48,601 nucleotides of DNA, from NCBI GenBank assembly GCA_910584615.1, contig CAJUAM010000026.1, forward strand, positions 1-48,601. The letters are read 5' to 3'. The notes below the pieces were generated by a model, which did no database searches, was not told where the DNA came from, and saw only the letters and a program-made list of their open reading frames with translations. The stretch comes from an uncultured Dorea sp. Lineage in GTDB: Bacteria; Bacillota; Clostridia; Lachnospirales; Lachnospiraceae. Every line of letters starts with the position of its first letter. Positions within the stretch are counted from its first letter, which is position 1. Below are positions 1 to 6,957 of the stretch, in pieces. The position numbers and the translations under genes were made by a program.

Positions 1-732
1 AAAGAAAATGCACCATATACTTAAAACAAATAAGCCTGTCACTGCTTCATCCTCACATTTTCCTATAAACAGCATACTTGGGAGATATGTAACATAATAG
101 AATGGCAGAAATCTCATGCCGGCTATCATCCATTCCGGCAAAAGTGCAAGGGGAATCACCGCTCCTGTCACAACTGCTGATAAATTATCCTTTATCATGA
201 GAAAGGTACTGATCTCCTCAAATTTTAAAGTTAAAATCCCAAGGAAATAATTGAGCAAAGCCATAAACAGCAGACCTAAAACAACCATGATAATTCCGCA
301 TAGCAATATCTTCAAATTGACTGTATGTACAATAGAAATCCTGAACAAACAAAACCACAGAACAGTTGCTAAAAAGCCAATGCCTGAAGAAAATGCAAGC
401 TTCCCGACCTCCATCGCCACAAAATAGCCCTGTGTCTGTACCGGTATCACCATATATTTTGAAAAAGTGCCGTTTCTCAACATCCCCGTCATCTGCTGGC
501 TGATTTCAGCAGACTTTTCCATCTGGAATAGATAGGAACTTATGATATAGTAGGAAATCATGGTGTGAAATTCCAATCCTGCTATCTGCTCTTTTCCTTC
601 AAACAAAATACTCCATAAGATCCATGCAAACAATATCTTAGCCACTGACAGAATCACATCAATAAATACATCTGCTCTCCAGATTAACTGCGCTTTCATA
701 TATGCCCTGGCAATTTCCAAATATTTCTTCAC
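1..732 (-). CDS. ABC-2 type transporter permease (partial, runs off the window)
   Basis: About 244 residues are visible from a GTG start at 732, four bases after the stop of the ATPase gene, with an AGGGGG ribosome binding site. The protein begins MKKYLEIARAYMKAQ and then shows several long hydrophobic segments separated by short polar loops, the pattern of an ABC-2 family membrane subunit with six helices. The C-terminus lies outside the window. Tight coupling to the ATPase gene at 736-1707 indicates one exporter complex in the cytoplasmic membrane. Families of this kind export drugs, lipids or peptides; nothing visible tells which. Expression should depend on the leader upstream of the ATPase gene. 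The family call is confident, the substrate unknown. Confidence 0.8.
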   Translation of the reverse strand, partial: MKKYLEIARAYMKAQLIWRADVFIDVILSVAKILFAWILWSILFEGKEQIAGLEFHTMISYYIISSYLFQMEKSAEISQQMTGMLRNGTFSKYMVIPVQTQGYFVAMEVGKLAFSSGIGFLATVLWFCLFRISIVHTVNLKILLCGIIMVVLGLLFMALLNYFLGILTLKFEEISTFLMIKDNLSAVVTGAVIPLALLPEWMIAGMRFLPFYYVTYLPSMLFIGKCEDEAVTGLFVLSIWCIFF

Positions 733-735
733 GTT

Positions 736-1707
736 TTACACCCCCTTATAGATACGCTCTACTACAGAGCCTATTTCTTCTTCCTCAATTCCAATATCCC
801 GGATCGGATAATGACCGATATACGATTCCAGGACTTTTTCTGTATTTTGTTTTGGTATTTCAAGCACCAGTTTGTCATTTGTTTTTTCTAATATCCTGCA
901 ATATTCCGGGACATCAGGCTCTACGCTATGCTCAAAATATATCGTCATTTTCTTGCTCTTCTGGTATTGTTCAAATAACATATCCGTATCGCCGTCATAT
1001 ATTTTTCTGCCGTAATTTACTACAATAGAGCGTTTGCATAATGCCTTAATATCCTCCATATAATGTGAAGTCAGCAGGATGGTCGTTCCTCTCGATTCAT
1101 TTATATTTTTCAAGAAAGTCCGAATCTGTTTACTTGCCACAGCATCCAGCCCAATTGTCGGCTCGTCTAAAAACAGTATTTTGGGATTATGAAGCAATGC
1201 AACAATCAATTCCATTTTCATCCTTTCTCCTAATGATAATGTCCTTACCTGTACATCCATAAGCTCCTGCACCTGAAACAGCTCCACAAAAAAGTTCTTA
1301 TTTTTCCTATACTCGTCTTCTGGAATACGATATATTTCTTTAAACAGTCTCAGCGTATCCTCCGCTGTCAGCTCAAAAAACAACTGACTCTTCTGCCCCA
1401 TAACTACCGCATATTGATGCTTAAATGCCTTCTCCAGCTTATTAGGATAAAATCCCATGACCTGAATTTCGCCGCCTGTTGGCGCAATAATACCAGTCAG
1501 CATCTTCACTAAGGTAGTTTTACCCGCTCCATTCGGTCCAATCAATCCTATAAACTCACCCTCATCCACATCCATGTTAAAGGCATCTACCGCAATTTTT
1601 TCTTCATATTCTCTATGGAACAGACCCTTAATACTTCCTATCACTCCCTCCTGCTTCTTATACCGTTTATACTTTTTCGTTATATTTTCTGTCCGTATCA
1701 TCTTCAT
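736..1707 (-). CDS. ABC transporter ATP-binding protein (ABC-2 exporter)
   Basis: This is the cytoplasmic ATPase of an exporter. The protein has about 323 residues. It carries Walker A GPNGAGKTT near residue 58, the signature LSLGERMKM, Walker B ILFLDEPTIGLD and the switch histidine in TSHYMED. I chose the ATG at 1707 because a GGAGG site lies eight bases upstream; the reading frame stays open to 1743 but without a better site. The last ~90 residues form the accessory domain often seen in ATPases paired with ABC-2 permeases. The permease gene follows after three bases. Upstream sits a long leader with a 17-codon peptide and a terminator, an architecture known for inducible antibiotic resistance genes, so a role in drug export or self-protection is an inference. 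Confidence 0.92.
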   Translation of the reverse strand: MKMIRTENITKKYKRYKKQEGVIGSIKGLFHREYEEKIAVDAFNMDVDEGEFIGLIGPNGAGKTTLVKMLTGIIAPTGGEIQVMGFYPNKLEKAFKHQYAVVMGQKSQLFFELTAEDTLRLFKEIYRIPEDEYRKNKNFFVELFQVQELMDVQVRTLSLGERMKMELIVALLHNPKILFLDEPTIGLDAVASKQIRTFLKNINESRGTTILLTSHYMEDIKALCKRSIVVNYGRKIYDGDTDMLFEQYQKSKKMTIYFEHSVEPDVPEYCRILEKTNDKLVLEIPKQNTEKVLESYIGHYPIRDIGIEEEEIGSVVERIYKGV

Positions 1708-1745
1708 GTTTAAAACCTCCAAATGAAATATATTTTCGTTCAAGA

Positions 1746-1792
1746 CACAAAAAAACGTGGTTTCTGCCTGTCATAAACAGACTGAAACCACG
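1746..1792 (-). terminator. Strong intrinsic terminator in the leader of the ABC exporter
   Basis: On the minus strand a stem of about 16 pairs with one A-A mismatch (arms at 1776-1792 and 1756-1771) is followed by seven T. It lies between the leader peptide and the ATPase start, so it would stop transcription before the exporter genes. The bases at 1760-1769 of its 3' arm are exactly complementary, over 10 bases, to 1982-1991 in the same leader. That gives a possible antiterminator pairing. Confidence 0.85.
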
Positions 1793-1886
1793 AATCCATA
1801 TGTCTCAAATTGATGTAGCAAAACAAGGCCTTCCATGAAAGGATACCCGCAATGTCTTAAAACCTGCGCTCCATTTCATAGTTGGT

Positions 1887-1940
1887 CTAAAACAAAAAAA
1901 GCATGACCGCTACAGCCATACTTTCCTTTTTCTCATTCAT
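1887..1940 (-). CDS. Putative 17-residue leader peptide
   Basis: An ATG at 1940 opens a short frame encoding MNEKKESMAVAVMLFLF and a TAG stop at 1887. It lies inside the transcribed leader, about 95 bases before the terminator. The peptide starts polar and ends hydrophobic, and the Shine-Dalgarno region is weak. Short peptides in this position allow translation-coupled attenuation in resistance genes of Firmicutes, where a drug-stalled ribosome changes the RNA fold. The peptide and its function are inferred from position and architecture only. Confidence 0.5.
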   Translation of the reverse strand: MNEKKESMAVAVMLFLF

Positions 1941-2153
1941 CAAAACAAGACAATCATTCCCAGTGTATGCAGTATTCTGTAAGGCAGAAACAACTAGCAT
2001 TCAATAATGCTGAAAAGGGTACCACAAATAAAACACTATCCCTAGCGCTTATCACTCGCAGTGCTTACCCTCTTTATTAAATTTAGTTATTCTTTGTCAT
2101 TACAGATACCACCAACATATAGCACATCTACCTTTTCTTTAAAATATGAATCT

Positions 2154-2182
2154 ATATTAACTCATAACTTTTCCAGTGTCAA
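2154..2182 (-). promoter_or_regulatory. Sigma-A promoter for the ABC exporter leader
   Basis: TTGACA at 2177-2182 and TAATAT at 2154-2159 on the minus strand are separated by exactly 17 bases. This is close to consensus, so initiation should be strong near 2147, and control is then expected downstream at the terminator. Confidence 0.85.
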
Positions 2183-2280
2183 TATTTATTTAATGGATAT
2201 TTTAATTATAGTGGCATTTCTGATAATTGACTATAATTAAAATTTAGCTATGCTTCATATTATTATTTCTTTTTTAACTA

Positions 2281-2322
2281 TCATACCGGCAAACTATCCC
2301 TCACACACAATGCCCCATACCC
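2281..2322 (-). pseudogene. Orphan 3' end of an S8 subtilase gene (copy R1)
   Basis: Read on the minus strand, the segment encodes GYGALCVRDSLPV and a stop. It matches the last codons of the intact subtilase at 11424-13184, which ends GYGALCVASSLPT. No protease sequence precedes it. Instead, five bases upstream of the tail an IS-like terminal sequence begins. It is best explained as the remnant of a protease paralogue whose 5' part has been lost or displaced. Confidence 0.7.
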
Positions 2323-2328
2323 CGCGTA

Positions 2329-2480
2329 TGTCAAGTTGATGTCACAAACTTTTTTCACTTTTTTTGAGTGAAAATCGCTGAAACCCGCATAACTTCGTGG
2401 GGCGTGTGGTTCGCTAATGCTAAGTTAGAGTAAAATTGACGGTGAATTAGTGTCAAGTAAAAAAGTCTGTCACAGATACT
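2329..2480. repeat. IS-like terminal repeat copy 1
   Basis: The segment starts TGTCAAGTTGATGTCA and continues through an actttttcac-type tract and an aaacccgcataact motif. A second copy begins at 4093. It also contains degenerate internal repeats of a gtgaattaatgtcaagtt type. Repeated short motifs near the tips are known from IS21-family ends, but no transposase gene remains here, so the family assignment is tentative. The rest of the interval up to 2543 shows nothing else that I can name. Confidence 0.6.
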
Positions 2481-2543
2481 TTGTATATTGCAGCCTTCTT
2501 TCTCTTCTTCCAGGTTTCATATAAATAACTACCTGATTATTTT

Positions 2544-2900
2544 TCACTCGTAATCCTGTATAGAAAAATCTACTACTCTTTCCACAGAATGTGGTATATC
2601 GGCTTCTCGCATTTGCAAAATTAACTTTGAATTCCTTTCATATGTATAAGCAGCATCTGCATCTTCTGACAGAATAAGTATCTTTAGTAATTGGTAAAAT
2701 AATGATTTTATATCATCTACCTTATTCCAATTAATCAAATGGCAATAGTCATATTCTTGCTTTTATTCCCGGTTTTCAATTTGTAGACAAACATACCCTT
2801 GTTTTTTGATAATTATTTTTTTCAGTGATCCATGATTGTGCAAGTTCCCCCAATAATGAATGTCTATGACTGCCATCCCTGGTTTTGCTGAATATTTCAT
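2544..2900 (-). pseudogene. Small gene interrupted by an in-frame stop
   Basis: A GGAGAGG ribosome binding site precedes the ATG at 2900. The frame encodes 45 residues and ends at TAA (2763-2765). The same frame then continues without a stop for 72 further residues to 2544. The joined product of about 118 residues would look like one soluble protein rich in aromatic and charged residues, and the second half has no convincing start signal of its own (a TTG at 2738). I do not recognise the family. It follows the KilA-N gene by 46 bases and is probably cotranscribed. A nonsense mutation is the simplest reading; two separate small proteins or programmed readthrough cannot be excluded. Confidence 0.55.
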
Positions 2901-2946
2901 ATAACCCTCTCCAATCTGAATTATAATTAAGCGCCATATTCGTATA

Positions 2947-3789
2947 TCACTTTTCCTCAATCAATTTTATCTGTTCCGCCGCTTTAAGAACATTCAACTG
3001 ATACTCTGCAATCTCTTTCAAAATCTGAAATCTTTCTGTCTTATTTCTGCCCTCACGGATCATTTGCGCATTATGAGTTTCCAGATTGGATAAAACTGTA
3101 AGTTCGTTAATTGAAGCAAAGTCTCTCACATTACTCTTTTTTGCCAATTCAGGATTTTCATCCCGCCATGCTTTCGCGGTAAATCCGAATAATGCAACAT
3201 TCAAAACATCTGCTTCCTCTGCATATGCCAACCACTCTAAGTTTTCTTTATAATTTCCTGATGGGATCAAGTAATTTTTTACCGCATCTGTTTGAATCAA
3301 ATAATTATTTTTTGACAAAAATCTTTTTGCATCCCACTCAATTTTCTTTGCATCATTCTCCGCTTCTTTCAGCCTTTGAAATTCTTTGATCAAATATAGT
3401 TTAAAAACAGGGCTGATCGCCGAAGCAAATTCAAATGCAATATCTTTATGTGCATACGTTCCTCCATATTTTCCACGTTTCACAAATAATCCTATCGCTT
3501 CTGTCTTTTCAATCCATTCCGAAACACTTAGTACAAATGTATGTAAACCTGCTTCGCTTTTAAAGTGGTCGAATTCGACCACTTTAAAAGCAGGATTATA
3601 GATCTGTTCCCATGTACCCAAAAATTCCAATGTCCCTCTATTTCGCATCCAGTTTTTTACAACATCTGCTCCTCTGGACTCGCCGACTTTGGCTTTTGCA
3701 ATATCAGTTATACAGATATAATCATCAAAATTTTCCTCTGAAACAGTAATATTGATATTCTGCACCACAATTACTTTATTTTTTCTCAT
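2947..3789 (-). CDS. KilA-N domain protein
   Basis: The 280-residue protein carries a KilA-N domain over roughly residues 10-140: YICITDIAKAK, NWMRNRGTLEFLGTWE, NPAFKVVEFDHFK, and YGGTYAHKDIAFEFASAISP followed by FKLYLIKEFQRLKE. This domain is known from phage and viral DNA-binding proteins and is common in accessory regions of gut bacteria. The C-terminal half is helical and charged, with no recognised domain. A promoter at 3838-3866 lies just upstream. The coding sequence contains a perfect 36-bp palindrome at 3556-3591. The gene lies between the two orphan protease tails, so it is part of the island. A regulatory role or a defence-related role is possible; neither is shown. Confidence 0.85.
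   Translation of the reverse strand: MRKNKVIVVQNINITVSEENFDDYICITDIAKAKVGESRGADVVKNWMRNRGTLEFLGTWEQIYNPAFKVVEFDHFKSEAGLHTFVLSVSEWIEKTEAIGLFVKRGKYGGTYAHKDIAFEFASAISPVFKLYLIKEFQRLKEAENDAKKIEWDAKRFLSKNNYLIQTDAVKNYLIPSGNYKENLEWLAYAEEADVLNVALFGFTAKAWRDENPELAKKSNVRDFASINELTVLSNLETHNAQMIREGRNKTERFQILKEIAEYQLNVLKAAEQIKLIEEK
3556..3591. repeat. Perfect 36-bp palindrome inside the KilA-N gene
   Basis: The 18 bases from 3556 to 3573 are exactly complementary to 3574-3591, with GAATTC at the centre and no spacer. It encodes the conserved AFKVVEFDHFKS stretch of the KilA-N domain, so coding constraint alone would not make it symmetrical over 36 bases. It could extrude as a cruciform or be a DNA-binding site. 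Confidence 0.95.
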
Positions 3790-3837
3790 CCTTTTTTCCC
3801 ACGCTGTGCTAAATTAAAATCTTATTTTCTATGTAAA

Positions 3838-3866
3838 AGTATATCATGTTACCCTTGTTTCTTCAA
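3838..3866 (-). promoter_or_regulatory. Promoter of the KilA-N gene
   Basis: TTGAAG (3861-3866) and TATACT (3838-3843) on the minus strand are 17 bases apart, about 45 bases before the KilA-N start codon. Confidence 0.65.
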
Positions 3867-3973
3867 TCTTTTTTCGAACACAAGTTCTTTTAATGATTTC
3901 ATGAATTTTTTGTTTTGAAAATCATCATTCATATTTAGCTTAATTAATTGTCAATTCAGCATCAAAGGAATAC

Positions 3974-4025
3974 ATAATAAGCACTTTATTCGACACACTG
4001 TACCACAAAATAACGTACTTATTAT
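3974..4025. repeat. Inverted repeat shared with the subtilase 3' flank (degenerate copy)
   Basis: The motif ataataagcacttt and a partly degenerate complement aacgtacttattat flank a 24-base loop. A perfect version lies at 11333-11383 downstream of the intact subtilase gene. Both sit at a similar distance behind a protease 3' end and share the internal attcgacac. This supports the view that the tail at 4045 belonged to a former paralogous gene with the same downstream flank. Confidence 0.65.
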
Positions 4026-4044
4026 CTCAAAATCTGCCTCATTT

Positions 4045-4086
4045 CTACCTCATCAAACTATTTTCGACACACAGCGCCCCATACCC
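4045..4086 (-). pseudogene. Orphan 3' end of an S8 subtilase gene (copy R2)
   Basis: The minus strand encodes GYGALCVENSLMR and a stop, homologous to the end of the subtilase at 11424-13184 and to copy R1 at 2281. Upstream of the tail the sequence switches, after a few bases, to the IS-like terminal repeat. The 3' flank still carries the inverted repeat found behind the intact gene. The switch falls at the same codon as in copy R1. Confidence 0.7.
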
Positions 4087-4092
4087 CGTTGA

Positions 4093-4230
4093 TGTCAAGT
4101 AATTGTCATGAACTTTTTTCACTTTTTTTGAGGTCAAAAGTCCGCAAACCCGCATAACTCCGTTGGGATTATGGTGAATTAATGTCAAGTTGGTGAAAAA
4201 ATCGTGGTGAATTAATGCTAAGTTGAATTG
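4093..4230. repeat. IS-like terminal repeat copy 2
   Basis: It begins TGTCAAGTAATTGTCA and aligns with copy 1 through the T-rich tract and the aaacccgcataact motif. It then contains two clear repeats of gtgaattaatg(t/c)(c/t)aagttg. No transposase remains. From 4231 to the end of rdrB at 4396 I see no gene or clear signal. Confidence 0.6.
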
Positions 4231-4395
4231 TCCGTCATAAGCCCTGACCTTCTATAAAGAATCTTGCAAGCCAGGGATCTAGCTGTCAGCATAAATATCA
4301 TCTTCGAACTATCACCCACTTGCCTAGGTTTCCCCCAACAACGCCTCTGTTTGGTACCAGACTTTAGTCTGCGCTGAACTACCTACCGATAAAAT

Positions 4396-6945
4396 TTACG
4401 TCATTCTTGAGCGAAAATCCATTTTCCCCGAAGTTGCACTGAAAACCTGCGTAATTCCCATTCTTCTCACATAATCAATCCATGCGTAAATATCCTCTAC
4501 ATCGTATATATATTGACCATCCTCTGTCTTTGCCTTCCTTAGTGCAGCCGCTATTAAGGCAAATTCATTTTCTAAAGAGGTATCAAACACACCTTGATCA
4601 TCCGTATTTAATGATACCTGTAACGACATATTATTCTCAGTGTTTCTCAATTTTCTGCCATTAAAACGAAGAATCGGATGCTCCTCATATTTTTGAATCG
4701 TTCCAATCAAATAATTTGACGACGGATTGGTTTCGATTCCAATTCCTTCCATCACCAACATCTGAATCATTCGGTTCTGTATCTCCCTTACCGCTTCCGC
4801 ATAACCGCATGGAATTTTAAACAGCACTCTTTTTGCACCCTCTTTTCTTACATGCTCATCATAGTGATACATTCTATAAAGTTCTCTGTATTTATGTGTT
4901 TTTCTTACTGTATTAGAAACTTTAGCATTAAACTCATACCGAGAAATCTTTTTTAACGGAATACTGTTCAACCTACACTCAAACGCCTCCTCATCTAGCA
5001 GATAACTTTCTGGAAAATCGCCACGCAACTGCCAGCTATTATAATATTCTAAATAATTTATTGAGTCACAGCGTGCGTTTTTCAAATTATATGTAGGACA
5101 AATCTCATAAAACAAATCATAAAACTTCCTGTCAAGTATACTCCTTAATTTTCTGTTCAGACCAATCCCGTATTCATCCTGCTTTACCAACAGCCATACG
5201 ATATTATCCAACAAGTCTTGTTTCGGCAAAGCAAGAACATTCCCTTTAAACTGATAGTAAGCAGAAGTATCTATCCCAAGTGCTAATGCATGTCCAATCC
5301 TACATCCTCTATGCAGGTTACAAAAAAGCACTGCTTCATCAATTGCCCGCAAGCCATCAACGAGGTCCAAAAAATCCTCTCCTGCATGATAGGTTGCCAT
5401 TAAAACGCCCCGTCCCCCTAATTCAACCGGAACTAAATAATCAAGCAGATACCTATATATTTGCGCAAATACCTCCGGTCGACATCCAATTTCGTTGGCG
5501 CAGGCATCTATTCCGCGGATATATTGATTTATCCTACCCTTTTTTTCCAAGAGTGCTATGATTGCATTTGCGCATTTTTCCGTTTTCCGTCGCACAGCAA
5601 CATCTCTTGGTGCCAATAATTTATACTTTTCATCCTTTGCTTTTGGAAAATGCAATACAAAAAACATTTTTTCCTTAATTTCATCTTCACAGACACATTC
5701 CAATTTTTGATTCATTTTACCCGCTAATGTATGGGAATCTGATGCCGGACAAATCCTAGCCTCCAGAGAAACAATATTTTGTTCCTGAAAAGAAGCATTT
5801 ACGGCTAACCGGACAAGTTCATACTCATATTCTTTCTTTCCCTCAACAAAATATTCCTTCCGCGACTCATAATTGCCAAAATTTGAAAAACCTACCACCC
5901 GATTCACCTGCACCATTTCACTTCTGAAATAAGTTCTGGCAACCAAATAACGGTAAAACACATTTTTTTGATATTCCTTAAAAGAGTACTCTTCCGTACC
6001 AAAGGCGCGTTTATAACATTCATATAAAAATCTTCTCTCTCCTGATAAAAGTCTGCTAGGATTATTGTTCTCATCATATACATCTTTTTCTAGTGCATAA
6101 TCTAAAACAACCTGCTTTTCATTCCACGCGCCATACATTTCTCTAGCAAGATTTATGATATCCTGTAAATCCGATACCTTTTCCCATATCAAAATTATTC
6201 CTTTTTCAACATCATCCACAACTGCTTGGAGACTCTCTGTTAAATAATTATCATGGTGTATCACAGCAAAAAGATAAATTCTGTATAATGCCGCTCTAAG
6301 GCACATCTCATAAAACCCTTTTCTATTTGGGCTGCTCCCATAGTTGTACTGGAGCATTTTTTCAAAATTTTTAAACTCTTTTCCACGATTTTCGATGTGG
6401 TTCATAAGGCAAATCCAGTTCAACTCAAATATTTTTGTTGAGCCATTAAGATGAAAATGGTTCTCCGCCATCCCCCTTTTCAATATATTATCCAAACGCA
6501 TATCATTGCTACCAATAATAGGCTCCCAAGCAAAAAATCGGTTTTCTCTTCCCCTCCTTAAATCCTCTTGTGCCAAAAAAGCACATGTAAAAAAATCTTG
6601 TCCAAGTTGAAAGGAAATCTCCCTCCACCTCAGCATCTCTTCCAATTTACATTTTATCTTCTGTGATTGAAATGTTAGCAGCTTCGATGCAACTTTTGAA
6701 ATCATTCCAAAGACACTTCTTAAACCATTCGGGCTGCTTTTCATATCTTCATTCAGCAGCAAGTAATTGTTAACTCGCTCATCCTCCGAATATCTTGGAA
6801 AAATATCCTTAGCATATTCCAAGTACAGCCTCTTACCTACACAGTCATATGTATGACAATCCCTGCTTGTCCCACGAAACAACTTTATCTGTTCAAATGG
6901 TATTTTCTTGAACAATATCTCCAAATTTCCACGTTCAATATCCAT
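4396..6945 (-). CDS. rdrB: RADAR system adenosine deaminase RdrB
   Basis: The 849-residue protein carries the metal-dependent adenosine deaminase motifs in order: HxH in ENHFHLNGST (H163, H165), HAGE near residue 516, RIGHALALG near residue 550, and SLNTDDQGVF near residue 780. Classical deaminases have about 350 residues; the large size with long inserts fits RdrB. RdrB works with the ATPase RdrA in RADAR, an anti-phage system that deaminates adenosine (reported on RNA and on nucleotides) and halts growth of infected cells in large assemblies. The gene follows rdrA by 12 bases with a GAGGAA site, so the two are cotranscribed. All catalytic residues I could look for are present. Confidence rests on the gene pair, lengths and motifs rather than a database hit. 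Confidence 0.85.
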   Translation of the reverse strand: MDIERGNLEILFKKIPFEQIKLFRGTSRDCHTYDCVGKRLYLEYAKDIFPRYSEDERVNNYLLLNEDMKSSPNGLRSVFGMISKVASKLLTFQSQKIKCKLEEMLRWREISFQLGQDFFTCAFLAQEDLRRGRENRFFAWEPIIGSNDMRLDNILKRGMAENHFHLNGSTKIFELNWICLMNHIENRGKEFKNFEKMLQYNYGSSPNRKGFYEMCLRAALYRIYLFAVIHHDNYLTESLQAVVDDVEKGIILIWEKVSDLQDIINLAREMYGAWNEKQVVLDYALEKDVYDENNNPSRLLSGERRFLYECYKRAFGTEEYSFKEYQKNVFYRYLVARTYFRSEMVQVNRVVGFSNFGNYESRKEYFVEGKKEYEYELVRLAVNASFQEQNIVSLEARICPASDSHTLAGKMNQKLECVCEDEIKEKMFFVLHFPKAKDEKYKLLAPRDVAVRRKTEKCANAIIALLEKKGRINQYIRGIDACANEIGCRPEVFAQIYRYLLDYLVPVELGGRGVLMATYHAGEDFLDLVDGLRAIDEAVLFCNLHRGCRIGHALALGIDTSAYYQFKGNVLALPKQDLLDNIVWLLVKQDEYGIGLNRKLRSILDRKFYDLFYEICPTYNLKNARCDSINYLEYYNSWQLRGDFPESYLLDEEAFECRLNSIPLKKISRYEFNAKVSNTVRKTHKYRELYRMYHYDEHVRKEGAKRVLFKIPCGYAEAVREIQNRMIQMLVMEGIGIETNPSSNYLIGTIQKYEEHPILRFNGRKLRNTENNMSLQVSLNTDDQGVFDTSLENEFALIAAALRKAKTEDGQYIYDVEDIYAWIDYVRRMGITQVFSATSGKMDFRSRMT

Positions 6946-6957
6946 CCTTATATTCCT

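Larger units (their letters stand above)
1708..2147 (-). promoter_or_regulatory. Long structured 5' leader of the ABC exporter (attenuator candidate)
   Basis: About 440 bases separate the promoter from the ATPase start. In transcript order the leader holds a GC-containing hairpin region (about 2040-2075), a GTTTCTGCCT segment (1982-1991), the 17-codon frame, further paired segments and the terminator. The GTTTCTGCCT segment can pair with the 3' arm of the terminator and so could prevent its formation. I could not assign it to a named RNA family by eye. Confidence 0.65.

Noticed and set aside
1850..1900. GTTTTAGACC-type sequence on the minus strand resembling the start of a type II CRISPR repeat or tracrRNA.
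   Set aside because: No repeat array, no cas genes, and the stretch includes the stop codon region of the leader peptide in an ABC exporter leader; it fits the attenuator better.
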